From Streptomyces sp. T39 (lineage in GTDB: Bacteria; Actinomycetota; Actinomycetes; Streptomycetales; Streptomycetaceae), in NCBI RefSeq assembly GCF_008042045.1, contig NZ_RDBP01000012.1:1324144-1365628 (forward strand): a stretch of DNA of 41,485 nucleotides, read 5' to 3'. The position numbers and the translations under genes were made by a program. The notes beneath the pieces are model-generated. The model did not search any database. It was not told the DNA's origin and saw only the letters and a program-made list of their open reading frames with translations. The stretch's first letter is position 1. Each line of letters begins with the position of its first letter. Of the stretch, positions 7,612 through 14,783 are shown one piece after another.

Positions 7612-7617
7612 TAGGCT
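7612..7617 (+). promoter_or_regulatory. -10 element (TAGGCT) of the DUF5926 gene
   Basis: TAGGCT lies 43 bp before ATG 7661 and predicts a leader of about 38 nt containing the ribosome binding site GGGAGAAAG. No consensus -35 is seen. Confidence 0.4.
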
Positions 7618-7660
7618 CGCGCCCGACACAGCACCGCCGCGATCGGGAGAAAGCCTCACC

Positions 7661-8671
7661 ATGGCCAAGAAGCGCCCCCAGACGAAGGCGACGAAGCCTC
7701 AGACCAGGACCGGGGCAGGCGCCGCAGGCGCGAACGAGCCCGTGCCGGTGGTGGGTGCCCGCGAGCCCTGCCCCTGCGGTTCGGGCCGCCGGTACAAGGC
7801 GTGTCACGGCCGGGCGGCCGCGCACGCCGTGACCGAGCTGGTCCAGCGCCCGTTCGAGGGCCTCGCGGGCGAGCCCGACTGGGTCGCCCTGCGCGAGCTG
7901 GTGCCCGCGGCGACGGTCGCGCTGACGCTGAAGGACGGTCTCCCCGAGGGCGTTCCGTCGGTGACGCTGGCGACCGTGCTGCCGATGGCGTGGCCCGCGC
8001 TGCGCCGCGACGACGGCTCCGTCCTGCTGGGCCTCCAGAACGACACCCCCTCCGGCGACCTCAGCCGCGACCTGGCCACCACCCTGCGCAAGGCGCTCGT
8101 CGCCGAGCCGGGCACGCCGGTGACGGCGGGCGGTGCGGACGCGGCCGACGCGGCGGACGCCGGGCCCGTGCGTCTCCAGGACCTGCTCGACCCCGACGCC
8201 GCCTTCGAGCCGGCCGTCCACCCGGGCTTCGAGTTCTGGGTGCCGGACTCGAAGGAGCAGGCCTCGCCGGACGTCGCGGCCTCCCTGGAGCGCGCCAACG
8301 CCGCCGCCATCCCGACCGTGAAGCTCGCGGGTGTGGACGCCGCCTACTGGTGCGAGACGCCGGAGAAGAACCACCTGCGCTGGGTCATGCCGCACGCCGA
8401 GGAGCGCCTGCTGGACGCCCTGGCCCGGCTGCACGTGGCCGGTTCGTCCTCGCTCGGCGAGGGGACCCGCCTCGTCGGCTCGTTCCGTGCCCACGGCCTG
8501 ATGGTCCCGGTGTGGGACCTGCCCACCGGCATGGGCGCCGAGGAGTGCGAGAAGCCCGCCGCCGAATTCGCCGAGCGGCTCGCAGGCGCCCTCGCCGACG
8601 ACGCCCCGCTGACGCCGGAGGAGCGCCGGGCGCGGGGCGGCCTCACCAACCGCCAAGTCACCCTCAGCTGA
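7661..8671 (+). CDS. SEC-C motif protein, DUF5926 family
   Basis: 336 residues. A Lys-rich start (MAKKRPQTKATKPQTR) leads to a SEC-C zinc-binding motif, EPCPCGSGRRYKACHG, at about residues 35-50; the two N-terminal Cys with the later Cys and His bind zinc as in the tail of SecA. The rest is the actinobacterial domain I recognise as DUF5926 (WVALRELVPAATV, FEFWVPDSKEQ, HLRWVMPHAEERLLDAL). Its role is unknown. A DNA-, RNA- or ribosome-linked cytoplasmic function is only a guess from the basic start and the zinc motif. ATG 7661 has GGGAGAAAG upstream. The 3' side carries unusual dyads and a hairpin (see 8698-8836). Confidence 0.85.
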   Translation: MAKKRPQTKATKPQTRTGAGAAGANEPVPVVGAREPCPCGSGRRYKACHGRAAAHAVTELVQRPFEGLAGEPDWVALRELVPAATVALTLKDGLPEGVPSVTLATVLPMAWPALRRDDGSVLLGLQNDTPSGDLSRDLATTLRKALVAEPGTPVTAGGADAADAADAGPVRLQDLLDPDAAFEPAVHPGFEFWVPDSKEQASPDVAASLERANAAAIPTVKLAGVDAAYWCETPEKNHLRWVMPHAEERLLDALARLHVAGSSSLGEGTRLVGSFRAHGLMVPVWDLPTGMGAEECEKPAAEFAERLAGALADDAPLTPEERRARGGLTNRQVTLS

Positions 8672-8697
8672 GAGTGACGAATGCCGTGCGGTATCGG

Positions 8698-8732
8698 GTG
8701 ACTCCAGTCACAACTCGCTCTACCGGCCGGTA
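8698..8732. promoter_or_regulatory. Two perfect palindromes in the gap after the DUF5926 gene
   Basis: GTGACTCCAGTCAC (8698-8711, 6-bp arms) and TACCGGCCGGTA (8721-8732, perfect 12 bp) lie 9 bp apart. They are just upstream of a putative promoter and look like protein-binding operators. Confidence 0.45.
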
Positions 8733-8750
8733 AATCGCTGTCCGAATAAC

Positions 8751-8789
8751 AGAGATCGAATTTGCGAACCGCAGATCTCTTGTTACCGT
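8751..8789 (+). promoter_or_regulatory. Candidate promoter inside an inverted repeat
   Basis: TTGCGA (8762-8767) and TACCGT (8784-8789) are spaced 16 bp and resemble -35 and -10 elements. The -35 is enclosed by AGAGATC (8751-8757) and GATCTCT (8774-8780), an exact 7-bp inverted repeat. Transcription would start near 8796, exactly at the next hairpin. Confidence 0.4.
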
Positions 8790-8796
8790 TCTAGAA

Positions 8797-8836
8797 GCCC
8801 GGTCGCTGGTGCATCCCCCGTCGCCAGCGATCGGGC
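8797..8836 (+). ncRNA. Putative short hairpin RNA, or terminator
   Basis: Arms 8797-8809 and 8824-8836 pair over 13 bp (one G-T) around the loop TGCATCCCCCGTCG; a T-containing stretch (GTTTCCATTT) follows. It begins where the upstream promoter would start, so it could be a roughly 45-50 nt RNA with a C-rich loop able to pair with G-rich ribosome binding sites. It could equally be only the terminator for the convergent genes on both sides. Confidence 0.35.
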
Positions 8837-8864
8837 GTTTCCATTTCCCGGCGGCCCCGCCGCC

Positions 8865-9461
8865 TCAACGCCCCTCGGCCGCAACGGAGTTGCTCCCGGC
8901 CCGGAGCAGCAGCGGCCCGTCGCCGCCGGCCGCTCGTGCGGCGAACTCGGCAACGGCCATGTAGGCGGACGGCGCTCCCAGGGAATGCGCCCGAGGTGTT
9001 TCACAGGTACCCGGCTCATCGCCCTCATGTGGCAAGCAGTTTGCCTGCCAGGCACGTCCGCCCGGTGCCATGAGAGACAGTACGGCCGTCAATTCCTCAC
9101 CGGTGGCATTGCGGTAATAGGCACGCGCCCAGGTTTCGCCGCCTTCGGCCATGACACAGGTCTGCGCCTCCACGCCATCGGGGGAGGCGAGTTCCGGCCC
9201 ACATCGCTCGATCGGACGTGGTGGGAAGGGAGAGCCGCCTCCGGTACCATCCGCGGCCGCCCGGGCCTCGTCGCGCTCCACAAGCCCGCCGGGCGGCTCC
9301 GGGGCCCCGTCGGCGGGCCGTGCGGAGAGGAACGGCAGGGCCCCGGCGGGAGTCCTGCCGTCACCGGCACCCGGGGTGCCGGCCGTCCCCGCGAAGGCGG
9401 CGAGCGGCAGCAGTACGGCGGCGGCCGTGGCGGCCGCCAGCCCGATCACACGGAGATTCAT
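8865..9461 (-). CDS. Secreted protein with four cysteines, unknown function
   Basis: 198 residues. Residues 1-28 form a Sec signal peptide (MNLRVIGLAAATAAAVLL to AAFAGTAG). A disordered Gly/Pro/Ala stretch follows, then a C-terminal domain with four cysteines (ERCGPE, QTCVMA, ANCLPH, GTCETP) that could form two disulfides, and a beta-rich pattern (ETWARAYYRNATGEELTAVLSLM). I do not recognise the family; it looks like a small exported actinobacterial protein. Start ATG 9461 has only a weak AGG upstream. It shares direction with the primase/polymerase-like gene 175 bp upstream, but a hairpin lies between them. Confidence 0.75.
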   Translation of the reverse strand: MNLRVIGLAAATAAAVLLPLAAFAGTAGTPGAGDGRTPAGALPFLSARPADGAPEPPGGLVERDEARAAADGTGGGSPFPPRPIERCGPELASPDGVEAQTCVMAEGGETWARAYYRNATGEELTAVLSLMAPGGRAWQANCLPHEGDEPGTCETPRAHSLGAPSAYMAVAEFAARAAGGDGPLLLRAGSNSVAAEGR

Positions 9462-9605
9462 GGGCAACCTGACGACTGCGGGGAAGTGCGCGGTGGTCGC
9501 CCGAAGATAGCCGCTGCCCCCGGGGGCGCCGTGGCCCGCGCGCCCGTTTCCCCGCAACTCGCCCCGCCTCCAACCCGTACGAGTGACCGGGCGGTCCCGG
9601 CGGGC

Positions 9606-9629
9606 GCCGCCCCGCTCGCACGGGGCGGC
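9606..9629 (-). terminator. Terminator of the primase/polymerase-like gene
   Basis: GCCGCCCCG (9606-9614) and CGGGGCGGC (9621-9629) pair perfectly around a 6-nt loop, 7 bp past the stop codon. Confidence 0.65.
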
Positions 9630-9636
9630 CGCGCCG

Positions 9637-10368
9637 TCAGTAGGTGAGCCGGGTGCCGTCGCCGGACTCGGGGGGGTGCAGCCCGGTGCGGGGCGCGGCT
9701 GCCGCGCTCGCCTCGACCAGCGCGTCGACGACCGCCTCCACGTCCGGCAGCCAGGGCGTGGCGGAGCCGGCCAGCGGGGCCCGCTCCCAGCGCACCTGCC
9801 CGCCGCCGGTGTCCGACGGGGGCAGGACGAGATAGCCGCCGTCGCCGTGGAAGCGCAGCGAACTGGGCACGCTGTCCTTGACGAACAGCAGCTCGCCGAG
9901 TTGCTCCAGTCCGTACGGCGCGACCAGCAGCGACCACCGGGTGGGGGTCGCGACGACGGGGCCGAGGCGCATGCCCCGCTCGTCCAGCACCGCCAGGGCG
10001 CGGGCGGCGGCCACCGCGGGCAGGCTCACGGCGCAGGGCGCGCGGCCGCCGGTGGCCAGCACCACCGGCGCGGTGGGCCGGTTGCCCCACCACCAGCGGA
10101 GCATCCGCTCGTCGGTGGTGGCCGCGAGCAGGCCGGGGTCGAAGGGGTGGGCGCCGGGGACGACGCACTCCGGGTCCGGGCAGGCGCATTCCTGCCCGTC
10201 GCTCCTGCCGGATCTGCCCGGGGAGTTGCCCCCCGCGGTCCTGCGCCCCACACCGGGCAGTACGGGCCAGCCCCAGGCGACGGCCGCGGTGAGCGCGGCG
10301 TCGAGCTGGTCAGGGCCTTTTCGCCGCCGGTACCGAAGCCTGCGTCGCCTTCCGAGGATCTCGCGCAT
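9637..10368 (-). CDS. Primase/polymerase (Prim-Pol) domain protein
   Basis: 243 residues. It resembles Streptomyces proteins annotated as bifunctional DNA primase/polymerase, but only the Prim-Pol-like domain is present and no helicase part follows. Visible signatures are AAVAWGWPVLPGV, a Cys/His cluster (CACPDPECVVPGAHPFDPG) that may bind metal, WWWGNRPTAPVVLATGG, and PSSLRFHGDGGYLVLPPS. It begins with a basic MREILGRRRRLRYRRRK. Start ATG 10368 has AAAGGA about 12 bases upstream. Whether it is catalytic is unclear: I could not identify an acidic metal-binding triad with confidence. The partial gene at 1-273 may belong to a related family. Confidence 0.7.
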   Translation of the reverse strand: MREILGRRRRLRYRRRKGPDQLDAALTAAVAWGWPVLPGVGRRTAGGNSPGRSGRSDGQECACPDPECVVPGAHPFDPGLLAATTDERMLRWWWGNRPTAPVVLATGGRAPCAVSLPAVAAARALAVLDERGMRLGPVVATPTRWSLLVAPYGLEQLGELLFVKDSVPSSLRFHGDGGYLVLPPSDTGGGQVRWERAPLAGSATPWLPDVEAVVDALVEASAAAAPRTGLHPPESGDGTRLTY

Positions 10369-10866
10369 GAGCGCTCGTTCCTTTCCGTTGAACGCCGGGG
10401 TCCACATCACAACACGTGCAGACAACTTCACTGTGCGTAAAAATGCGTACGGGTCGGCGCGTCACCGCCCCTGCCAGTGGCATGGGCGTCCCCCCACGGT
10501 GCCGGCGGCCGAATTCGCCGCCCGGGGGCCGATCGTCGGCTGTGGTCCATTAAACGTGTGGCGCGGGGTGGCGCGGGTCTGGCGCTTGCTGTCCCGCGAT
10601 ACTTTCCCCGCCACTTCGAGGATGGGGGGCGCGGCCTTCGAGCGTAGGACGCCCGGACCCGCCGCCAGGTTCCGGGGCACTGCAACTGCCCCTGACCATC
10701 ACCGTCTACGTACACGTACCCAGCACGCCTGCAATGACGCTATCCCCGGAGCGTGAACCCCTGGGTCCCCCTGCCGAACGCCCTCAGTCGACCGCAGACC
10801 TCCCCCATCGGGTGCTTTTTCCAGCCAAGTTCACGAGCAGCTGACACCACTCATCCCACCGGGACA
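10369..10866. other. Divergent intergenic region between the Prim-Pol and phosphatase genes
   Basis: 498 bp without a supported gene. It is the divergent promoter region of both neighbours. It contains TACGTACACGTA (10707-10718, 5-bp arms) and an AT-richer patch at 10400-10450. The reading frame of the phosphatase stays open back to 10753 but that extension lacks conserved features. No clear -35/-10 pair was found. Confidence 0.4.
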
Positions 10867-12408
10867 ATGCTGGACATCACCTCACGTCTGCGTGTAGATG
10901 TGGATGCATGGGTAGCGGCGCAGATGGACATGGGGGTTTGCGATGCTATTGAGCGAAACGCGCCTGCCGGAAAGCCGGTGACCATGAGCGCCCCACACCT
11001 GCCGAAAGTGGCCGGAATCGATCCCACATTTCCGACCCCCGCACAAACTTCCGCCGCCGCGCACCCGATGCCGGCCCTCTCTCCCCCCCCCGGGGCGGTC
11101 ATCCAGGACAGGCTGGCCGGCTGGGTCTCCGACCTCACCACGCTCCATGAACTCACCGAACGGCTCGCCAGGACCGGCACGCTCGACGACGCCCTCGACG
11201 AACTGCTGAACGCGGGCGCGGCCCTGGTCGGCGCACGGCGCGGAATGGTCGTCCTGGAGCCCCCGCACGATCCGGCGCACGACGCGGTGTTCGCGGGCGC
11301 ACCGGCGGGCGCGCTCCCCTCGCGCACCAGGGGCCTCGGCCTCAGCCGCGCCGACCTCGGACACATCGAGACCGTGCCGCGCGAGGTCACCGCCTTCGGC
11401 TCGATGCTGCGCGACCGCCGCCCCGGCGGCGCCGCGCCCCCGCCCGTCGCCCGTCCCGACCTCCTCGCCGAGGACCTCCACCCGCTCCACCGCGAGGTCG
11501 TCGTCCGGCTCGGCTGCGCCGCGACCTACACCTGCCCGTTGGCCGCCGGCGGATCGGGCGCGCTCGGCGCCGCCGTCTGGATGTACGACGAGCCGGCCGA
11601 ACCCGTCGAACGCCAGACCCACCTCGTCGGGCTCTACATGCGCTACGCCACCGAGCATCTGACGCGGCTGCTGGAACTGGAACGCGCCCGCGCCGTGGTG
11701 GCCACCGTCGCCGAGGAACTGCTCCCCCACCGGCTGCCCCGCGTCCCCGGCGTCACCCTCGCCGTCCGCCACCGCACCGGCGAGCGGGGCGGCGGGGACT
11801 TCTACGACGCGCTGCCGCTGCCGGACGGCGCGCTGGGCCTCGCCGTCGGTTCGGTCGGCGGATCGGGGCCGGGCGCGCTCGCCGCGATGGGCCGGCTCCG
11901 CGCTTCCCTGCGCGCGTACGCGGTGATGGAGGGCGAGGACCCGGTCGCGGTGCTCTCCGATCTGGAGCTGCTGCTGCGGCTGACCGAGCCCGCACGCACC
12001 GCGACGGCGCTCTTCGCGTACGCCGAACCGGCCGCCCGCAGGATCGTTCTCGCGGGGGCGGGGCACACCCCGCCGCTGGTGATCGGCGAGCGGCGGACCG
12101 AGTTCGCCGAGACGTCGCTGTCGGCCCCGCTGGGCATGCTCGCCTGCTGGGAGGCGCCCAGCGTGGAACTGACCCCGGCGCCGGGAGAAACGGTGCTGCT
12201 GTACACCGACGGGCTGCTCAGGCGCACCGGCGACGCCATGGACCGGGCGTTCGCACGACTGCACTCGGCGGCGGCCACCGTGCCGAGGTCCGCGCGCAGC
12301 GACCCGTCCGCCGTCGCCGGCCATGTGCTGCGCACGATGCTGCCCGACGGCCTGGACCGGACGGACGGCGCCGAGGACGTGGTCCTGCTCGCCGCCCGCT
12401 TTGACTGA
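10867..12408 (+). CDS. GAF-SpoIIE (PP2C-type) phosphatase with an altered metal site
   Basis: 513 residues. A GAF-like domain (about 85-265: DRLAGWVSDLTTLHELTERLA through HLVGLYMRYATEHLTRLLEL) is followed by a SpoIIE/PP2C domain (about 280-513). Three metal-site aspartates are present: D311 in GGGDFYD, D448 in LLYTDGLL and D504 in AEDVVLLA. The usual GDVxGxG is GSVGGSG here, with S329 in place of Asp. From memory, related Streptomyces proteins share this change. The family dephosphorylates anti-anti-sigma factors; this branch may have weak activity or act as a regulator without catalysis. Start ATG 10867 was chosen because the sequence from MLDITSRLRVDVD resembles the usual beginning of the family; its ribosome binding site is weak. 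Confidence 0.85.
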   Translation: MLDITSRLRVDVDAWVAAQMDMGVCDAIERNAPAGKPVTMSAPHLPKVAGIDPTFPTPAQTSAAAHPMPALSPPPGAVIQDRLAGWVSDLTTLHELTERLARTGTLDDALDELLNAGAALVGARRGMVVLEPPHDPAHDAVFAGAPAGALPSRTRGLGLSRADLGHIETVPREVTAFGSMLRDRRPGGAAPPPVARPDLLAEDLHPLHREVVVRLGCAATYTCPLAAGGSGALGAAVWMYDEPAEPVERQTHLVGLYMRYATEHLTRLLELERARAVVATVAEELLPHRLPRVPGVTLAVRHRTGERGGGDFYDALPLPDGALGLAVGSVGGSGPGALAAMGRLRASLRAYAVMEGEDPVAVLSDLELLLRLTEPARTATALFAYAEPAARRIVLAGAGHTPPLVIGERRTEFAETSLSAPLGMLACWEAPSVELTPAPGETVLLYTDGLLRRTGDAMDRAFARLHSAAATVPRSARSDPSAVAGHVLRTMLPDGLDRTDGAEDVVLLAARFD

Positions 12409-12455
12409 TTCCTCACAATCTCCCGGTCCGTCCGGGGCCGCCTTCCCCTCGCACA

Positions 12456-12531
12456 TACGATGGAGTCGCCCCTCCTGTGAGCAGACACGCACCCAGGAGG
12501 GTCCCGAGTCGTATCGAGTGGCCGAAAGGCC
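12456..12531 (+). promoter_or_regulatory. Structured 5' leader of the aminopeptidase gene
   Basis: A possible -10 (TACGAT, 12456-12461) would start transcription near 12468. The leader then begins with a hairpin (CCCTCCTG 12470-12477 with CAGGAGGG 12494-12501) whose 3' arm itself looks like a ribosome binding site. A second hairpin, GGCC-GAAA-GGCC (12520-12531), has a GNRA tetraloop and abuts the real ribosome binding site AGGAGG (12533-12538). Confidence 0.4.
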
Positions 12532-12543
12532 CAGGAGGCAGAC

Positions 12544-13998
12544 GTGGCGGAGGAGCTCACCCCGGAGACCCCGGAAGAGGAGCAGCCGATCAAGCAGCGC
12601 AAGAACGGCCTGTACCCGGGCGTGTCCGACGAGCTGGCCGAGAACATGACCACGGGGTGGGCCGACACCGAGCTGCACGGTCTCGAGGCGCTCCCCCAGG
12701 CCGCGCACACGGCGGCCCGCCGTGCCGCGCTGTCGGCGCGCTTCCCCGGCGAGCGCCTGGTGATCCCGGCGGGCAACCTGAAGACCCGCTCCAACGACAC
12801 CGAGTACAGCTTCCGCGCCGCCACCGAGTACGCGTACCTGACCGGCGACCAGACCGAGGACGGCGTGCTCGTCCTGGAGCCGAAGGGCGACGGGCACGTG
12901 GCCACCGTGCACCTGCTGCCGCGCTCCGACCGCGCGAACGGCGAGTTCTGGCTCTCCGGCCAGGGCGAGCTCTGGGTCGGCCGGCGCCACTCGCTGGCCG
13001 AGGCCGAGCAGATCCTCGGCATCCCGGCCCGCGACGTGCGCGAGCTGGCCGACACGCTGCGCGAGGCGACGGGCCCGGTCCGCGTGGTGCGCGGCCACGA
13101 CGCCGGCATCGAGGCCGCCCTGACGGACAAGGTCACCGCCGAGCGCGACGACGAGCTGCGGGTGTACCTCTCCGAGGCGCGTGCCGTGAAGGACGAGTTC
13201 GAGATCGGCGAGCTCCAGAAGGCGTGCGACTCGACCGCCCGCGGCTTCGAGGACGTCGTCAAGGTCCTCGACAAGGCGCAGGCCACCAGCGAGCGCTACA
13301 TCGAGGGCACCTTCTTCCTGCGCGCCCGCGTCGAGGGCAACGACGTCGGCTACGGCTCCATCTGCGCCGCCGGCCCGCACGCCACCACCCTCCACTGGGT
13401 GCGCAACGACGGACCGGTCCGCTCCGGCGACCTGCTGCTGCTCGACGCCGGTGTGGAGACCACCACCCTCTACACCGCCGACGTCACCCGCACCCTGCCG
13501 ATCAGCGGCCGCTACACGGAGATCCAGCGCAAGATCTACGACGCGGTGTACGACGCCCAGGAGGCGGGCATCGCCGCCGTGAAGCCCGGCGCCAAGTACC
13601 GCGACTTCCACGACGCCTCGCAGCGCGTCCTCGCCGAGCGGCTGGTCGAGTGGGGCCTCGTCGAGGGCCCGGTGGAGCGGGTGCTGGAGCTGGGCCTCCA
13701 GCGCCGCTGGACGCTGCACGGCACCGGCCACATGCTCGGCATGGACGTCCACGACTGCGCCGCCGCCCGCACCGAGGCGTACGTCGACGGGACGCTGGAG
13801 CCCGGGATGTGCCTGACCGTCGAGCCCGGTCTGTACTTCCAGGCCGACGACCTCACCGTGCCCGAGGAGTACCGCGGCATCGGCGTCCGGATCGAGGACG
13901 ACATCCTCGTCACCGAGGACGGCAACCGGAACCTCAGCGCCTCGCTGCCGCGTCAGGCGGACGAGGTCGAGGCGTGGATGGCCGCGCTGACGGACTGA
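12544..13998 (+). CDS. Xaa-Pro aminopeptidase (aminopeptidase P, M24B)
   Basis: 484 residues with an N-terminal AMP_N domain (about 50-190) and a pita-bread M24 domain (about 215-470). All five dinuclear metal ligands are in place: D301 (LLLDAGVE), D313 (ADVTRT), H396 (GTGHMLGMDVHD), E427 (VEPGLYF) and E451 (IRIEDD-type, here RIEDDI). It removes N-terminal residues that precede proline; Mn2+ is the usual metal. There is no signal peptide, so it is cytoplasmic and serves peptide turnover. Start GTG 12544 follows AGGAGG by 5 bases. The leader has two hairpins (12470-12531). A strong hairpin ends the gene. Confidence 0.95.
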   Translation: MAEELTPETPEEEQPIKQRKNGLYPGVSDELAENMTTGWADTELHGLEALPQAAHTAARRAALSARFPGERLVIPAGNLKTRSNDTEYSFRAATEYAYLTGDQTEDGVLVLEPKGDGHVATVHLLPRSDRANGEFWLSGQGELWVGRRHSLAEAEQILGIPARDVRELADTLREATGPVRVVRGHDAGIEAALTDKVTAERDDELRVYLSEARAVKDEFEIGELQKACDSTARGFEDVVKVLDKAQATSERYIEGTFFLRARVEGNDVGYGSICAAGPHATTLHWVRNDGPVRSGDLLLLDAGVETTTLYTADVTRTLPISGRYTEIQRKIYDAVYDAQEAGIAAVKPGAKYRDFHDASQRVLAERLVEWGLVEGPVERVLELGLQRRWTLHGTGHMLGMDVHDCAAARTEAYVDGTLEPGMCLTVEPGLYFQADDLTVPEEYRGIGVRIEDDILVTEDGNRNLSASLPRQADEVEAWMAALTD

Positions 13999-14019
13999 GC
14001 CTCGGGACGGACGGGGCAA

Positions 14020-14065
14020 GGGCCCCTCGTGCGGGGCGGACCGGCCCGGTCCGCGCGAGGGGCCC
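14020..14065. terminator. Nested bidirectional terminator hairpin
   Basis: Outer arms GGGCCCCTCG and CGAGGGGCCC (10 bp, perfect) enclose inner arms GCGGACCG and CGGTCCGC. It lies between the convergent aminopeptidase and HATPase genes. Confidence 0.75.
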
Positions 14066-14079
14066 CGGGGGCGTGCCGC

Positions 14080-14547
14080 TCAGGAGACACCGAGCAGCGC
14101 GCCCTCGCGCCATTTGAGGATCTTGTCGAAGCTGACCACCGCGCCCAGCCCCGGCCTGCTGCGCACATGGACATGGTCGGCGAGCTGCTCGATGAGACAG
14201 AGCCCCCGGCCGCTCTCCGCCGTCGCCGGCACGTCGAGGGGTCCGTCGCGGTGCGGGGCGGGGCCGCGGTCGAATCCGGGCCCCGAGTCGGAGACCTCGA
14301 TACGGCACTTCTCGCCGTCCAGATACGCCGTCACCCGGTACTCGGCCGCCGGATCGCCCGCCGTTCCGGCGGCCGGGCCCCCGCCGTGCTCCACGGCGTT
14401 GGCGCACGCCTCGGTGAGCGCCACCGACAGGTCGTAGGAGATGTCCGGATCGACGCCGGCGGTCTCCATGGTGCCGAGCAGCAGCCGGCGGGCCAGGGGG
14501 ACGCTGGCGGCATCGCGCCGCAGACGGAGTGACCACCAGATGCTCAT
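14080..14547 (-). CDS. HATPase (RsbW/anti-sigma-type) ATP-binding protein
   Basis: 155 residues made of one GHKL ATP-binding domain: N box LSVALTEACANAVEHGGG, G1 box IEVSDSGPGFDRGP, G2 box ESGRGLCLIEQLADHV. It resembles SpoIIAB/RsbW anti-sigma factors, which bind a sigma factor or phosphorylate an anti-anti-sigma factor. Start ATG 14547 has AGGAGG upstream. No cognate sigma factor gene is adjacent. Upstream (14570-14590) lie TTGACA and the 8-bp palindrome ATACGTAT, but no promoter could be fixed. Confidence 0.88.
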   Translation of the reverse strand: MSIWWSLRLRRDAASVPLARRLLLGTMETAGVDPDISYDLSVALTEACANAVEHGGGPAAGTAGDPAAEYRVTAYLDGEKCRIEVSDSGPGFDRGPAPHRDGPLDVPATAESGRGLCLIEQLADHVHVRSRPGLGAVVSFDKILKWREGALLGVS

Positions 14548-14783
14548 GCTCCAGCCTCCTGGCCCCGGCTTGACATACCGATACGTATTGCCCGTCACCC
14601 CCATCGGTAAGCCCCCGCCGGCGGTGACGGCCTCATTCGGCGGATGCGCGGCCGCGATCCGCGGTGTATGCCGGGGCGTTCGCGGCACCCCCGTGACCCC
14701 GGCGGGAGCCCGCCGGTCGGCAAACGGGATCTTCCGGACCTGCCGTACGGAGGCCGCGGGGGCAGTGGGATGATGACCCGGCC

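Noticed and set aside
8985..9647. A 220-codon + strand frame after the hairpin at 8797-8836 as the gene served by that promoter
   Set aside because: It is antisense to the secreted four-cysteine protein, has low-complexity Gly/Arg composition and no ribosome binding site.
10404..10416. A DnaA-like site (GGGTCCACA) in the gap before the phosphatase gene
   Set aside because: Two mismatches in the first bases and no neighbouring boxes; single weak matches are expected by chance.
10753..10866. An N-terminal extension of the SpoIIE-type phosphatase by 38 codons
   Set aside because: The extension has no conserved features; the sequence from ATG 10867 looks like the usual family start.
10882..14019. 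A very long - strand frame opposite the phosphatase and aminopeptidase genes
   Set aside because: It is the antisense shadow of two well-supported genes; long antisense frames are common at this GC content.
14570..14598. TTGACA as the -35 of a + strand promoter for the membrane protein gene
   Set aside because: No TAnnnT hexamer is found 16-19 bp downstream, and the gene starts almost 190 bp further on.
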